Assembly: GCF_051433195.1 (NCBI RefSeq)
Contig: NZ_JBHMFT010000011.1
Coordinates: 1 to 64,000 of the forward strand
Direction: 5' to 3'
Source: Falsiroseomonas sp051433195
GTDB lineage: Bacteria; Pseudomonadota; Alphaproteobacteria; Acetobacterales; Acetobacteraceae
DNA length: 64,000 nucleotides
The notes under the pieces were generated by a model. That model was not told the origin of the DNA and did not search any database. It saw only the letters and a list, made by a program, of their open reading frames with translations. Positions 1 to 8,400 of the stretch are shown one piece after another; position 1 is the stretch's first letter; every line of letters begins with the position of its first letter. The position numbers and the translations under genes were made by a program.

Positions 1-32
1 TGTGCGGCATCACCCCGTGTGGAAGCGCGCCC

Positions 33-815
33 ATGTCGAGAAAGCTGGTTGCGGAGTTCATCGGCACCTTCTGGCTGGTGCTGGGCGGATGCGGCAGTGC
101 CGTGCTGGCCGCGAAGTTTCCGGAGGTCGGCATCGGCCTGGTCGGCGTCGCGCTGGCCTTCGGCCTCACCGTGCTCACCATGGCCTACGCCATTGGCCAC
201 ATCTCCGGCTGCCACCTGAACCCCGCGGTGACGCTCGGCCTGGTCGCCGCCGGGCGGTTCCAGGCGAATGAGGCGGTGCCCTACATCCTGGCGCAGGTGG
301 CAGGCGCCACCATCGGCGCCTTCCTGCTCTGGGCCATCGCCTCCGGCGCACCCGGCTTCGACCTCGCCGGCGGGCTTGCCGCGAATGGCTTCGGCGAGGC
401 CTCGCCCGGCCGCTACAGCCTGCTCGCCGGCTTCACGACGGAGGTCGTGATGACGCTGCTGTTCCTGCTCATCATCCTTGGCGCCACCTCCGCCCGCGCG
501 CCGGCCGGCTTCGCGCCGATCGCCATCGGGCTAGGGCTGACGCTGATCCACCTGATCAGCATCCCGATCACCAACACCAGCGTGAACCCCGCGCGCAGCA
601 CCGGGCCAGCCCTGGTTGTGGGCGGCGTGGCGCTGCAACAGCTCTGGCTGTTCTGGGTGGCGCCGATCATCGGCGGCGTCGTCGGCGGCCTGCTGCATCG
701 CTGGCTGTCGACCGAGGAAGCGCTGGACCGCGCCGACCGCACCGCCGCCATCCGCGCCGCCGCCAGCACCGCCGCCGAAGCACTCGCCCCCGCCCCGGCG
801 CGGGAGCCGCGTTGA
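33..815 (+). CDS. aqpZ: Aquaporin Z, water channel
   Basis: Inner-membrane MIP-family channel for rapid osmotic water flux. The 260-aa product has both NPA boxes, Asn63-Pro-Ala and Asn185-Pro-Ala, in two re-entrant loops, and six hydrophobic segments. The residues lining the filter fit a water-specific pore: Phe43, His173, Thr182 and Arg188 match the Phe/His/Thr/Arg set known for E. coli AqpZ rather than the wider glycerol channels. The C-terminal 35 residues are an Ala-rich charged tail longer than usual. ATG at 33 is preceded by a weak GGAAG. It runs convergently into the SDR gene with only 7 bp between stops, so no separate terminator fits there. Confidence 0.95.
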   Translation: MSRKLVAEFIGTFWLVLGGCGSAVLAAKFPEVGIGLVGVALAFGLTVLTMAYAIGHISGCHLNPAVTLGLVAAGRFQANEAVPYILAQVAGATIGAFLLWAIASGAPGFDLAGGLAANGFGEASPGRYSLLAGFTTEVVMTLLFLLIILGATSARAPAGFAPIAIGLGLTLIHLISIPITNTSVNPARSTGPALVVGGVALQQLWLFWVAPIIGGVVGGLLHRWLSTEEALDRADRTAAIRAAASTAAEALAPAPAREPR

Positions 816-822
816 GAGGGGC

Positions 823-1668
823 CTACCCGCCGGCCGCGAGGATGCGCGCCAGCCCCTCGCGGTAGGTCGGGCAGCGCCAGGTGATGCCGAGCGCCGCCCG
901 GGTCGCGCCGCTCGCCACGCGCCGGTTCTCGGACCAGAAGGACAGCGCCATCGGCGACATGCCGGCGCGCGCGACCTCGAACGGAATCTCGGGCGGCGGC
1001 GCCACGCCCAGCAGCCGCGCCGCCTCCGCCACCACCTCCGCATTGCCCGCCGGTTCGTCATCGACCAGGTGCAGCACGCGCACGCCCGCCGGGTCCTGCC
1101 GGGCTGCGGCCACCACGGCCAGGGCGATGTCGTCCACATGGATGCGGCTGAAGGAATGCCCGGGCTTCACCACCCGCCGCGCCGTCCCCGCGCGCACATC
1201 CTCCAGCGCGCTGCGGCCCGGCCCATAGATGCCGCCGATGCGGAACAGGTCGAGCGCCCGTCCCGCCGCCGCCACGCGCCACGCCGCCTCCGCCGCCAGC
1301 CGGCGCTGGGACCGCGCCTGGCCCGGCGCCGGCGGCGTCGCCTCATCCACCTCGGCGCCGCCGCGGTCGCCATAGACCCCGGTGGTGGACAGGTAGCCGA
1401 TCCAGCGCAGGCCGGTTGCGGCGCCCACCGCACCCGCATGGGCGGCGAGCACCGGGCACCCCTCCGCCTCCGGCGCCGCCGTCACCACCAGGTGCGTCGC
1501 TTGCGCAATGGCCCCGCCCGCCTCGTCGAAACGCACCATCGCAACGCCCTCCGGCGCCGCCGCGCGGCCCGGATCGCGCGCCGTGCCGGTGACGGCAAAG
1601 CCCGCCGCCACGGCCTCCGCCGCGATGGCGCTTCCGGCATAGCCCAGCCCCGCAATCACCATCCGCAT
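823..1668 (-). CDS. NAD(P)-binding epimerase-like SDR family protein
   Basis: A 281-aa extended-SDR/NAD-dependent epimerase-like protein. A Rossmann nucleotide-binding start with a GxGxxG-type glycine motif (GLGYAGSA) lies at residues 7-14, and the body carries a YlSTTGVYGDRGG-type segment and a YGPGR segment typical of sugar-nucleotide epimerase relatives. The canonical YxxxK catalytic pair is not obvious, as in many atypical SDRs of the YeeZ type (NAD-dependent epimerases of unknown substrate). The substrate cannot be read from the sequence. Transcribed divergently from the TPR gene at 1738, with a 69-bp shared upstream region. Confidence 0.8.
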   Translation of the reverse strand: MRMVIAGLGYAGSAIAAEAVAAGFAVTGTARDPGRAAAPEGVAMVRFDEAGGAIAQATHLVVTAAPEAEGCPVLAAHAGAVGAATGLRWIGYLSTTGVYGDRGGAEVDEATPPAPGQARSQRRLAAEAAWRVAAAGRALDLFRIGGIYGPGRSALEDVRAGTARRVVKPGHSFSRIHVDDIALAVVAAARQDPAGVRVLHLVDDEPAGNAEVVAEAARLLGVAPPPEIPFEVARAGMSPMALSFWSENRRVASGATRAALGITWRCPTYREGLARILAAGG

Positions 1669-1737
1669 CCCGGCACTCCTCCTACCGCCGCCGCGCGAAC
1701 TGGCGCGGCGACCCCGCGATGCGTAGGATCACCCGGC

Positions 1738-2562
1738 ATGCGACGCCAGCCCCGCCCCCTCCTCCTCGGCGCCCTCGCCGCCACCGTCACCCTGGCTGGC
1801 CTGGCCGGCTGGCTGGGCGTGACCCCGCGGGAAGCGCTGACCGCCGAGACTCCCCCTCGCCTCGCCGCCGGACCGGCCTTCGAACGCTGCGTCGGCCTGC
1901 TGCGCCGCGACCCACAGGCCGCCCTGGCCCATGCCGACCAATGGGCGCGGGAGGGTGGCGGCGAGGGTGCCGCGCATTGCCAGGCGCTCGCGCTGCTCGG
2001 CTTCGGCCAGCTCGACCAGGCGGCGCAGCGGCTGGAGACCCTGGCCAGCCAGTCCCGCGCCGCCAACCCCGCCCGCGCCGCCATCTACGCCCAGGCGACG
2101 CAGGCCTGGCTGCTGGCCGGCGAGATCAACCGCGCCTTCGCCAGCGCCACCCTCGCCCTGACCCTGGCGCCGGACGATGTCGATCTGCTGGTCGACCGCG
2201 CCGTGGTGAACGGCAACCTGTCCCGCTACGGCGAGGCGATCGAGGATTTGGACCGCGCCCTGACCCTCGACCCGACCCGCGCCGAGGCGCTGGTGTTCCG
2301 CGCCGCCGCGCATCGCCACCGCGACGAGAAGGTGCTGGCCGCCCGCGACATCGACCTCGCCTTGTCGCTGCAGGCCGACAATGCGGAGGCGCTGCTGGAA
2401 CGCGGCATCCTCCGCCAGTTGCAGGGCGATGCGGCCGGCGCTCGGGCGGATTGGGAACGCGCGGTGCGCGTCGCCCCAGGCTCGCCCAGCGCCGACCTCG
2501 CCGCGCAGAACCTGGCGCTGAACGAGGCCGGGCTGAACGAGGCGGGACCGGCGCGGCGCTGA
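1738..2562 (+). CDS. Membrane-anchored or exported TPR-repeat protein
   Basis: A 274-aa protein with an N-terminal hydrophobic segment (about residues 7-25, after RRQPR) that could be a signal peptide or anchor. It is followed by helical repeats; at least three consecutive TPR-like units are visible (for example NLSRYGEAIEDLDRALTLDP, then ALVFRAAAHRHRDEKVLAARDIDLALSL). TPRs mediate protein-protein contacts; the partner is unknown. The start was placed at the ATG just before the hydrophobic segment, because the open frame upstream lies antisense to the SDR gene. It ends 13 bp before the LrgA gene, so the three plus-strand genes may be one transcript. Confidence 0.75.
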   Translation: MRRQPRPLLLGALAATVTLAGLAGWLGVTPREALTAETPPRLAAGPAFERCVGLLRRDPQAALAHADQWAREGGGEGAAHCQALALLGFGQLDQAAQRLETLASQSRAANPARAAIYAQATQAWLLAGEINRAFASATLALTLAPDDVDLLVDRAVVNGNLSRYGEAIEDLDRALTLDPTRAEALVFRAAAHRHRDEKVLAARDIDLALSLQADNAEALLERGILRQLQGDAAGARADWERAVRVAPGSPSADLAAQNLALNEAGLNEAGPARR

Positions 2563-2575
2563 TGCGGCCTGTGCG

Positions 2576-2920
2576 ATGACCGGTGCCATCACCGCGCTGC
2601 TCGCCTGCCAACTGGCGGGCGAGGTCCTGACCCGAAGCCTGTCCCTTGCCATCCCCGGCCCCGTGATCGGCATGGTCCTGCTGCTGGCCGTGCTGCTGCT
2701 GCGCGGCCGCCCGGCGCCGGCGCCACTGGCGGAGGTCTCGGACGGGCTGCTGAACAATCTCGGCCTGCTGTTCGTGCCCGCCGGCGTCGGCGTGGTGCTG
2801 CACCTGCCGCTGCTGGCGCGGGACTGGGCGCCGCTGTCACTGGCCATCCTCGCCGGCACGCTGCTCGCCATCGCGGCGACCGGCCGCCTCGCCCAGGCCC
2901 TGCTGCGGCGCTTCGGGTGA
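2576..2920 (+). CDS. LrgA/CidA family membrane protein
   Basis: A 114-aa polytopic membrane protein of the CidA/LrgA (UPF0299) family, with the diagnostic SLAIPGPVIGMVLLL segment near residues 22-36 and an NNLGLLFVPAGVGV segment near 60-73. In Gram-positives such proteins act as holin-like partners of LrgB/CidB in murein hydrolase control. In proteobacteria the LrgAB pair has also been linked to export of small organic acids; which applies here is unknown. Its stop overlaps the GTG start of the LrgB gene by 4 bp (GTGA), indicating translational coupling of the pair. Confidence 0.88.
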   Translation: MTGAITALLACQLAGEVLTRSLSLAIPGPVIGMVLLLAVLLLRGRPAPAPLAEVSDGLLNNLGLLFVPAGVGVVLHLPLLARDWAPLSLAILAGTLLAIAATGRLAQALLRRFG

Positions 2921-3636
2921 CCGACCTCGCCGAGATCTGGGTGTACCTGGCGCGGGAGCCGCTGGCTGCGCTGACGGCGACGCTGCTCGCCTGGCTCGCG
3001 GCCCTGCGGGTGCAACGCTGGTTCGGACGGCATCCGCTGGCGAACCCGGTGCTGATCTCGGTGGCGCTGCTGGCCGGCGGGCTGCTCGCCACCGGCATCG
3101 AGTACCGGGACTATTTCGCGGGCGCGCAGTTCGTGCATTTCCTGCTCGGTCCGGCGACCGTCGCGCTGGCCATCCCGCTGCACCGGCATTTTGCCAGTGT
3201 CCGCAAATCCGCGGTCGCCATTCTGCTGTCGGTCGGCCTGGGCGGCGCCTTCGCGGCGGCCGCCGGCGTCGGCATCGCGCTCGCCTTCGGCGCGGCGCCG
3301 GAGGTCGCGGCGAGCCTGGCGCCACGCTCCGTCACCACCCCCGTCGCCATGGGCATCGCGGAGCGCATCGGCGGCCTGCCCTCGCTGACCGCCGTGGTGG
3401 TGATCCTGTCCGGCATCACCGGCGCCGCGCTCGGCCCGCTGGTTCTGAACCTGGTGCGGGTGCGGGACTGGCGGGCGCGGGGCCTCGCCATCGGCACGGC
3501 CTCGCACGGCATCGGCACGGCGCGCGCGCTCAGCGTGGATGCAACGGCGGGGGCCTTCAGCGGGCTGGCGATGGGGCTGAACGCGATTGCCTCGGCGCTG
3601 CTGGTGCCGCTGCTGTGGCGGATATTTGTCGGCTAG
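2917..3636 (+). CDS. lrgB: LrgB family protein
   Basis: A 239-aa polytopic membrane protein of the LrgB/CidB family, the usual partner of LrgA. Diagnostic segments are visible: a YFxGAxxxHFLLGPATVALAIPL-type stretch near residues 67-90, RSVTTPVAMGIAERIGG near 136-152, and an ASHGIGTARAL segment near 198-208. The start is GTG at 2917, inside the LrgA stop codon. It ends convergently with fzlA; the two coding regions overlap by 4 bp, so there is no room for a terminator between them. Confidence 0.9.
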   Translation: MTDLAEIWVYLAREPLAALTATLLAWLAALRVQRWFGRHPLANPVLISVALLAGGLLATGIEYRDYFAGAQFVHFLLGPATVALAIPLHRHFASVRKSAVAILLSVGLGGAFAAAAGVGIALAFGAAPEVAASLAPRSVTTPVAMGIAERIGGLPSLTAVVVILSGITGAALGPLVLNLVRVRDWRARGLAIGTASHGIGTARALSVDATAGAFSGLAMGLNAIASALLVPLLWRIFVG

Positions 3637-4301
3637 AAATCCAGGTCGTCGTAATGCGCCGGCGGCACCACGCCCGTCACCCGGTCGCCCAGCAGCGGCC
3701 GGAAGGAAGGCCGCGACTTCACCCGGGCGTACCAGTCCTTCGCCGCATCCGACAGGCTCCAATCCACGTCGCCGATATAATCCAGCGACGAAAGCTGCGC
3801 CGCGGCCGCGAGGTCCGCCAGACCGAGCTGCGGCCCCGCGAGCCAGGCGCGCGTTTCCGCCAGCCAGCCGATGTATTCCAGATGCGGCTTGAGGTTCGCG
3901 TAGCCGGCGCGGATCGCCGTGGCATCCGGGTTGCCGCGGCCGAACAGCCGCTTCATCTGCTTCTCGAACACCAGGTTGCGCGTGACCTCGGCGTAGAATT
4001 TCTGGTCGAACCAGGCGACCAGCCGCCGCACCTCCGCCCGTTCCCCCAGCGTCCGCCCGAGCAGCGGCAGGTCGGGATAGGCTTCGTCCAGGTATTCGCA
4101 GATCGCGTAGGAATCGGCGATGGACAGCCCGTTCGATTCCTGCAGCAACGGCACCGTCCCGGCCGGATTGATCGCCAGGAACTCCTCCCGCCGCTCCCAG
4201 ACGCGCTCGATCCGCAGGTCGAAAGGCAGGCGCTTCTCGGCGAGTGCGAGACGGACCTTGCGTGCGAAAGGAGACAGGGGAAGGTGGTAGAGGGTTCGCA
4301 T
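3633..4301 (-). CDS. fzlA: Glutathione S-transferase family protein, FzlA-like FtsZ-binding protein
   Basis: A 222-aa GST-fold protein. The N-terminal thioredoxin-like half starts LYHLPLSPFARKVRLALAEK and includes an NPAGTVPLL cis-Pro segment and a SYAICEYLDE segment; an all-helical C-terminal half follows. The C-terminus (KSRPSFRPLLGDRV...PPAHYDDLDF) and the LDYIGDVDW segment are as I remember them from alphaproteobacterial FzlA. That family binds FtsZ filaments and is needed for constriction in Caulobacter, and is not thought to be a detoxifying GST. Assignment rests on recall of the family, so a generic GST remains possible. Last of the minus-strand run gltD-gltB-GH10-fzlA, 65 bp after the GH10 gene. 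Confidence 0.8.
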   Translation of the reverse strand: MRTLYHLPLSPFARKVRLALAEKRLPFDLRIERVWERREEFLAINPAGTVPLLQESNGLSIADSYAICEYLDEAYPDLPLLGRTLGERAEVRRLVAWFDQKFYAEVTRNLVFEKQMKRLFGRGNPDATAIRAGYANLKPHLEYIGWLAETRAWLAGPQLGLADLAAAAQLSSLDYIGDVDWSLSDAAKDWYARVKSRPSFRPLLGDRVTGVVPPAHYDDLDF

Positions 4302-4366
4302 GCAGGCCTAGATCTGAGACGCCCGGGAATATCGCACGCGCCGCCCCCAGGGCCAAGCGGCGGCGC

Positions 4367-5482
4367 TCAGCCCCGCACCGGGGCTGCATCCAATGCGCCG
4401 GCAATGGCCGCCCACATCGGCTTGCGCCGCAGCGCCTCGTCGAAGGGCAGCGGCCTGGCCTGCGTGCCGTCGCGCCGCCGATGCTCCGGCAGCCGCCCCT
4501 GCCGCACCCAGGAGTCACGATCGCTCAGCCCCCAGGCGACCACCGCGCGCACCGCCGGCTCGGCCAGCGTCGCATCCAGGAACCGCCGCACCAGCGCCGC
4601 CGCGGCCTGGTCCCGCGCCGCCACCGCCGCCGGCAGCGCGGCATCGTTCACGTCGAGCTCCGTCACCTCGATGGTCAGGCCGAGCGCGGCGACTTCCGCC
4701 AGGAAGCCGCGCCACTCCCGCGCCTCGAAGGGCTGCCCGGCCTGGAGATGCGCCTGCATCCCCAGCACATGCACCGGCACGCCGGCGCGCAGCAGGCCGC
4801 GCAGCAGCGCCAGCACGCCCACGCGCCGCCGCCGCGACCAGAAGGTCGCGTGCTCGCAGCCGAAGTCGTTATAGGCCAGCCGCGCCGCCGGGTCCGCCGT
4901 ATGCGCCAGGTGAAACGCAAGCGCGATATGATCCGGCCCGAGCCGTTCCAGCAGAGGGGTGCGCCGCAGCCAGTCCGGCCGCCCATCCTCCGGCGCCACC
5001 GCCTCGTTCACCACGTCCCAGGTGCCGATCGCGCCGCGCCAGTGCCGCACCGTGGCATCGACATGCACCGCCATCGCGGCTGCCGTCGCCCGCGCATCCA
5101 GCCCGCCGAGCCAGGCCGGCTCGCTCTCATGCCAGACCAGCGTGTGCCCGCGCAGCGCCATGCCATGCCGGCGGGCGAAGGCCACGAGGATATCGGCGCG
5201 CCGGAACCGCCGGTCGCCGGCCTGCGGTTCCAGCTCGGCCCATTTCATCTCGTATTCCGCGACGAGCAGCCCGCATTCGGCGCGGATGAGGCTTTCCATC
5301 GCCGGATCGACAAGCTGGCGGGTGCTGACGGCCGCCCCGAAGGCCAGCCCCTTCGCCGCGGCGCGTTGATGCAGGCCCGCACCATCGATGCCCACCGGCA
5401 TCGCCGGCACCGGCTGCGCCGTAGCGCAGCCGGTCGCCGCGCCGGCCGCAAGCGCCAGCGCAGCCCGCCGTCGCAGCGTCAC
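4367..5482 (-). CDS. Glycoside hydrolase family 10 endo-1,4-beta-xylanase-like protein, exported
   Basis: A 371-aa GH10 (beta/alpha)8-barrel enzyme, expected to cleave internal beta-1,4 bonds of xylan or a related polymer. Seen directly: GHTLVWHES near residue 112, acid/base Glu160 in WDVVNEA, and nucleophile Glu275 in VTELDV. The N-terminus has Arg-Arg-Arg, a hydrophobic run and an ATGC motif with Cys19, so it is exported by a signal peptide, possibly Tat and/or as a lipoprotein; the lipobox has Ala instead of Leu at -3. I chose GTG at 5482, since it overlaps the gltB stop as GTGA and places the signal peptide at the start. Coupling a secreted xylanase to glutamate synthase is odd. Confidence 0.85.
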   Translation of the reverse strand: MTLRRRAALALAAGAATGCATAQPVPAMPVGIDGAGLHQRAAAKGLAFGAAVSTRQLVDPAMESLIRAECGLLVAEYEMKWAELEPQAGDRRFRRADILVAFARRHGMALRGHTLVWHESEPAWLGGLDARATAAAMAVHVDATVRHWRGAIGTWDVVNEAVAPEDGRPDWLRRTPLLERLGPDHIALAFHLAHTADPAARLAYNDFGCEHATFWSRRRRVGVLALLRGLLRAGVPVHVLGMQAHLQAGQPFEAREWRGFLAEVAALGLTIEVTELDVNDAALPAAVAARDQAAAALVRRFLDATLAEPAVRAVVAWGLSDRDSWVRQGRLPEHRRRDGTQARPLPFDEALRRKPMWAAIAGALDAAPVRG

Positions 5483-8400
5483 TCCGCCGCGACGGCCAGC
5501 GCGTCTTCCATCGGCTGCGGCAGGTAGCGGGCATAGTCCTTCGGCACGATGTGCCAGAACTTCGCCGCCTCCGACGCCCAGTCGTTCAACAACCGCGAGG
5601 CGAAGGGGCTGCCCGTCTCCTCCACATGCCGCTCGACATGCTCGCGCAGCGCCGCCGCCCAATGCGCGGAGGCGCCGACGCGGCACCAGCGCAGCGATTC
5701 CGGATTCACCCGCTGCTCGAAGGTGTTCTCGGCGTCGTAGAGGAACGCCATGCCGCCGGTGAAGCCGGCGCCGAAATTGTCGCCGACCGGGCCGAGGATG
5801 ACGATGGTGCCGCCCGTCATGTACTCGCAGGCATTGGCGCCGGCGCCTTCCACCACCGCGAGCGCGCCGGAATTGCGCACCGCGAAACGCTCCCCCGCCT
5901 GGCCCGCCGCGAACACCGCACCGCTGGTCGCGCCGTACAGGCAGGTGTTGCCGATGATGGTGTTCTCGTTCCAAACAAGCGTGGAGGACGGCGCCGGACG
6001 CACCACGATGGTGCCGCCCGAAAGCCCCTTGCCGACATAGTCGTTGGCGTCGCCGAACACCTCCAGCTTCAACCCGCGCACCGCGAAGGCGCCGAGCGAC
6101 TGGCCGGCGGACCCGCGCAGCCGCACCGTCAGGTGGCCGCGCTGCAGACCCTCCATGCCGAACTTGCGGACGATCTTGCTGCTGATCTTGGTGCCGATGG
6201 CGCGGTGCGTGTTGCGGATGTTGTAGGCGAGCTGCATCTTCTCGCCGCGCTCGAACAGCGCCGCCGCGTCGCGGATCATGTCGGCATCCAGCGTCTCCGG
6301 CACCTCGTTCCGGCCCTCCATGGTGCAGTAGGCCGGATGCGCGCCGGCATCCGCCTTCACCAGCAGCGGGTTCAGGTCAAGGTCGTCCAGGTCCTCCGCA
6401 CCCCGGCTGACCTGGCGCAGCAGGTCGGTGCGCCCGATCACGTCGGTCAGCTTGCGGAAGCCGAGGCTGGCGAGGATTTCCCGCACTTCCTCCGCCACGA
6501 AGCTGAACAGGTTGATGACCTTCTCCGGTGTGCCGGCAAACTTTTGGCGCAGCGCATCATCCTGCGTGCAGACGCCGACCGGGCAGGTGTTGGAATGGCA
6601 CTGGCGGACCATGATGCAGCCCATGGCGACAAGGCTCGCGGTGCCGATGCCGAATTCCTCGGCGCCCAGCATCGCCGCGATCACCACGTCCCGCCCGGTC
6701 TTGAGGCCGCCATCGGTGCGCAGCTTCACGCGGTGCCGCAGGCGGTTGAGCATCAGCACCTGGTGCGTCTCGGTCAGCCCCATCTCCCATGGCAGGCCGG
6801 CATGCTTGATCGACGACACCGGGGATGCCCCCGTGCCGCCGGAATGCCCGGAGACCAGGATCGCATCCGCCTTCGCCTTGGCAACGCCCGCCGCGATGGT
6901 GCCGATGCCGGACCGCGCGACGAGCTTCACGCAGACGGTGGCTTCCGGGTTGATCTGCTTCAAATCGTAGATGAGCTGCGCCAGATCCTCGATGGAATAG
7001 ATGTCGTGATGCGGCGGCGGGCTGATCAGCATGACGCCCGGCGTCGAATGCCGCAGCTTCGCGATCAGTTCCGTCACCTTGAAGCCGGGCAACTGCCCGC
7101 CCTCCCCCGGCTTGGCGCCCTGCGCGACCTTGATCTCGATCTCGCGGCAGTTGTTCAGGTACTCCGCCGTCACGCCGAAGCGGCCCGAGGCGATCTGCTT
7201 GATAGCGGAATTGGCGTTGTCGCCATTGCGCCGCGGCCGCGCACGGATCGGGTCCTCGCCGCCCTCGCCGCTGTCGCTGCGCGCGCCGATGCGGTTCATC
7301 GCGATCGACAGCGTCTCATGCGCCTCCGGGCTCAAGGCACCCAGCGAGATGCCAGGCGCCACCAGCCGCTTGCGGATCTCCGTGATGCTCTCGACTTCCT
7401 CGAGCGACACGGCCACGCGGCCATCGGCACGGAAATCCAGCAGGTCGCGCAGCGCCACCGGCGGCAGCTTCCGCACACCCTCGGAATAGCGCTTGAAGGT
7501 CTGGTAGCTGTCGCTTTCCACCGCCTTCTGCAGCGTGTGGATCAGGGACCCGTCGAAGGCGTGGTTCTCGCCACGCTTGCGCAGCTTGTACAGCCCGCCG
7601 ACCGGCAGCGTCACCGCATCCGCATCCCACGCCTTCGCATGCAGCGCGAGGACGCGCCGCGCGATGCCCGAAAGCCCGATGCCCGAAATGCGCGAGGCGA
7701 TCCCGGGGAAGAACTCCGCCACCAGGGCGCGGGATAGCCCGATGGCCTCGAAGTTCATGCCGCCGCGGTAGCTGCTGATGACGGAGATGCCCATCTTGGA
7801 CATCACCTTCAGCAGCCCCTTGTCGACCGCCTTCTTGTAGCGCGCCACGCAATCCTTCAGCGACAGCTCCGGGAACAGCCCGCGCCGGTGCCGGTCCGCG
7901 ATGCTCTCCTGCGCCAGGTAGGCATTCACCGTGGTCGCGCCGGCGCCGATCAGCACGGCGATGTAGTGCACGTCGATGGATTCGGCGCAGCGCAGGTTCA
8001 GGCTGGTGAAGGTGCGCAGGCTGTTGCGCACCAGGTGCGTGTGCACGCCGCCGACCGCCAGGATCATCGGGATGGCGGCCCGCGCCGGCCCCTGCTCGGC
8101 ATCCGAGAGGATCACATGCGCGCAACCGCTGCGCACGCCTTCCTCCGCCTCCCGCTTGATGCGCTCGATCGCGTTGCGCAGCCCCGCCTCACCCTCCGCC
8201 ACGGCGAAGGTGCAGTCCACCACGCAGGCGGTGTCGCCCATATAGGCGCGCATCGCGGCGAATTCCGCGTTGGACAGCACCGGGCTGTCCAGCATCAGCA
8301 TGTCGCACTGCGTCGGGTCCTCGTCGAGGATGTTCCCGAGATTGCCGAGCCGCGTCTTCAGCGACATCACCCGCGTCTCACGCAGGCTGTCGATCGGCGG

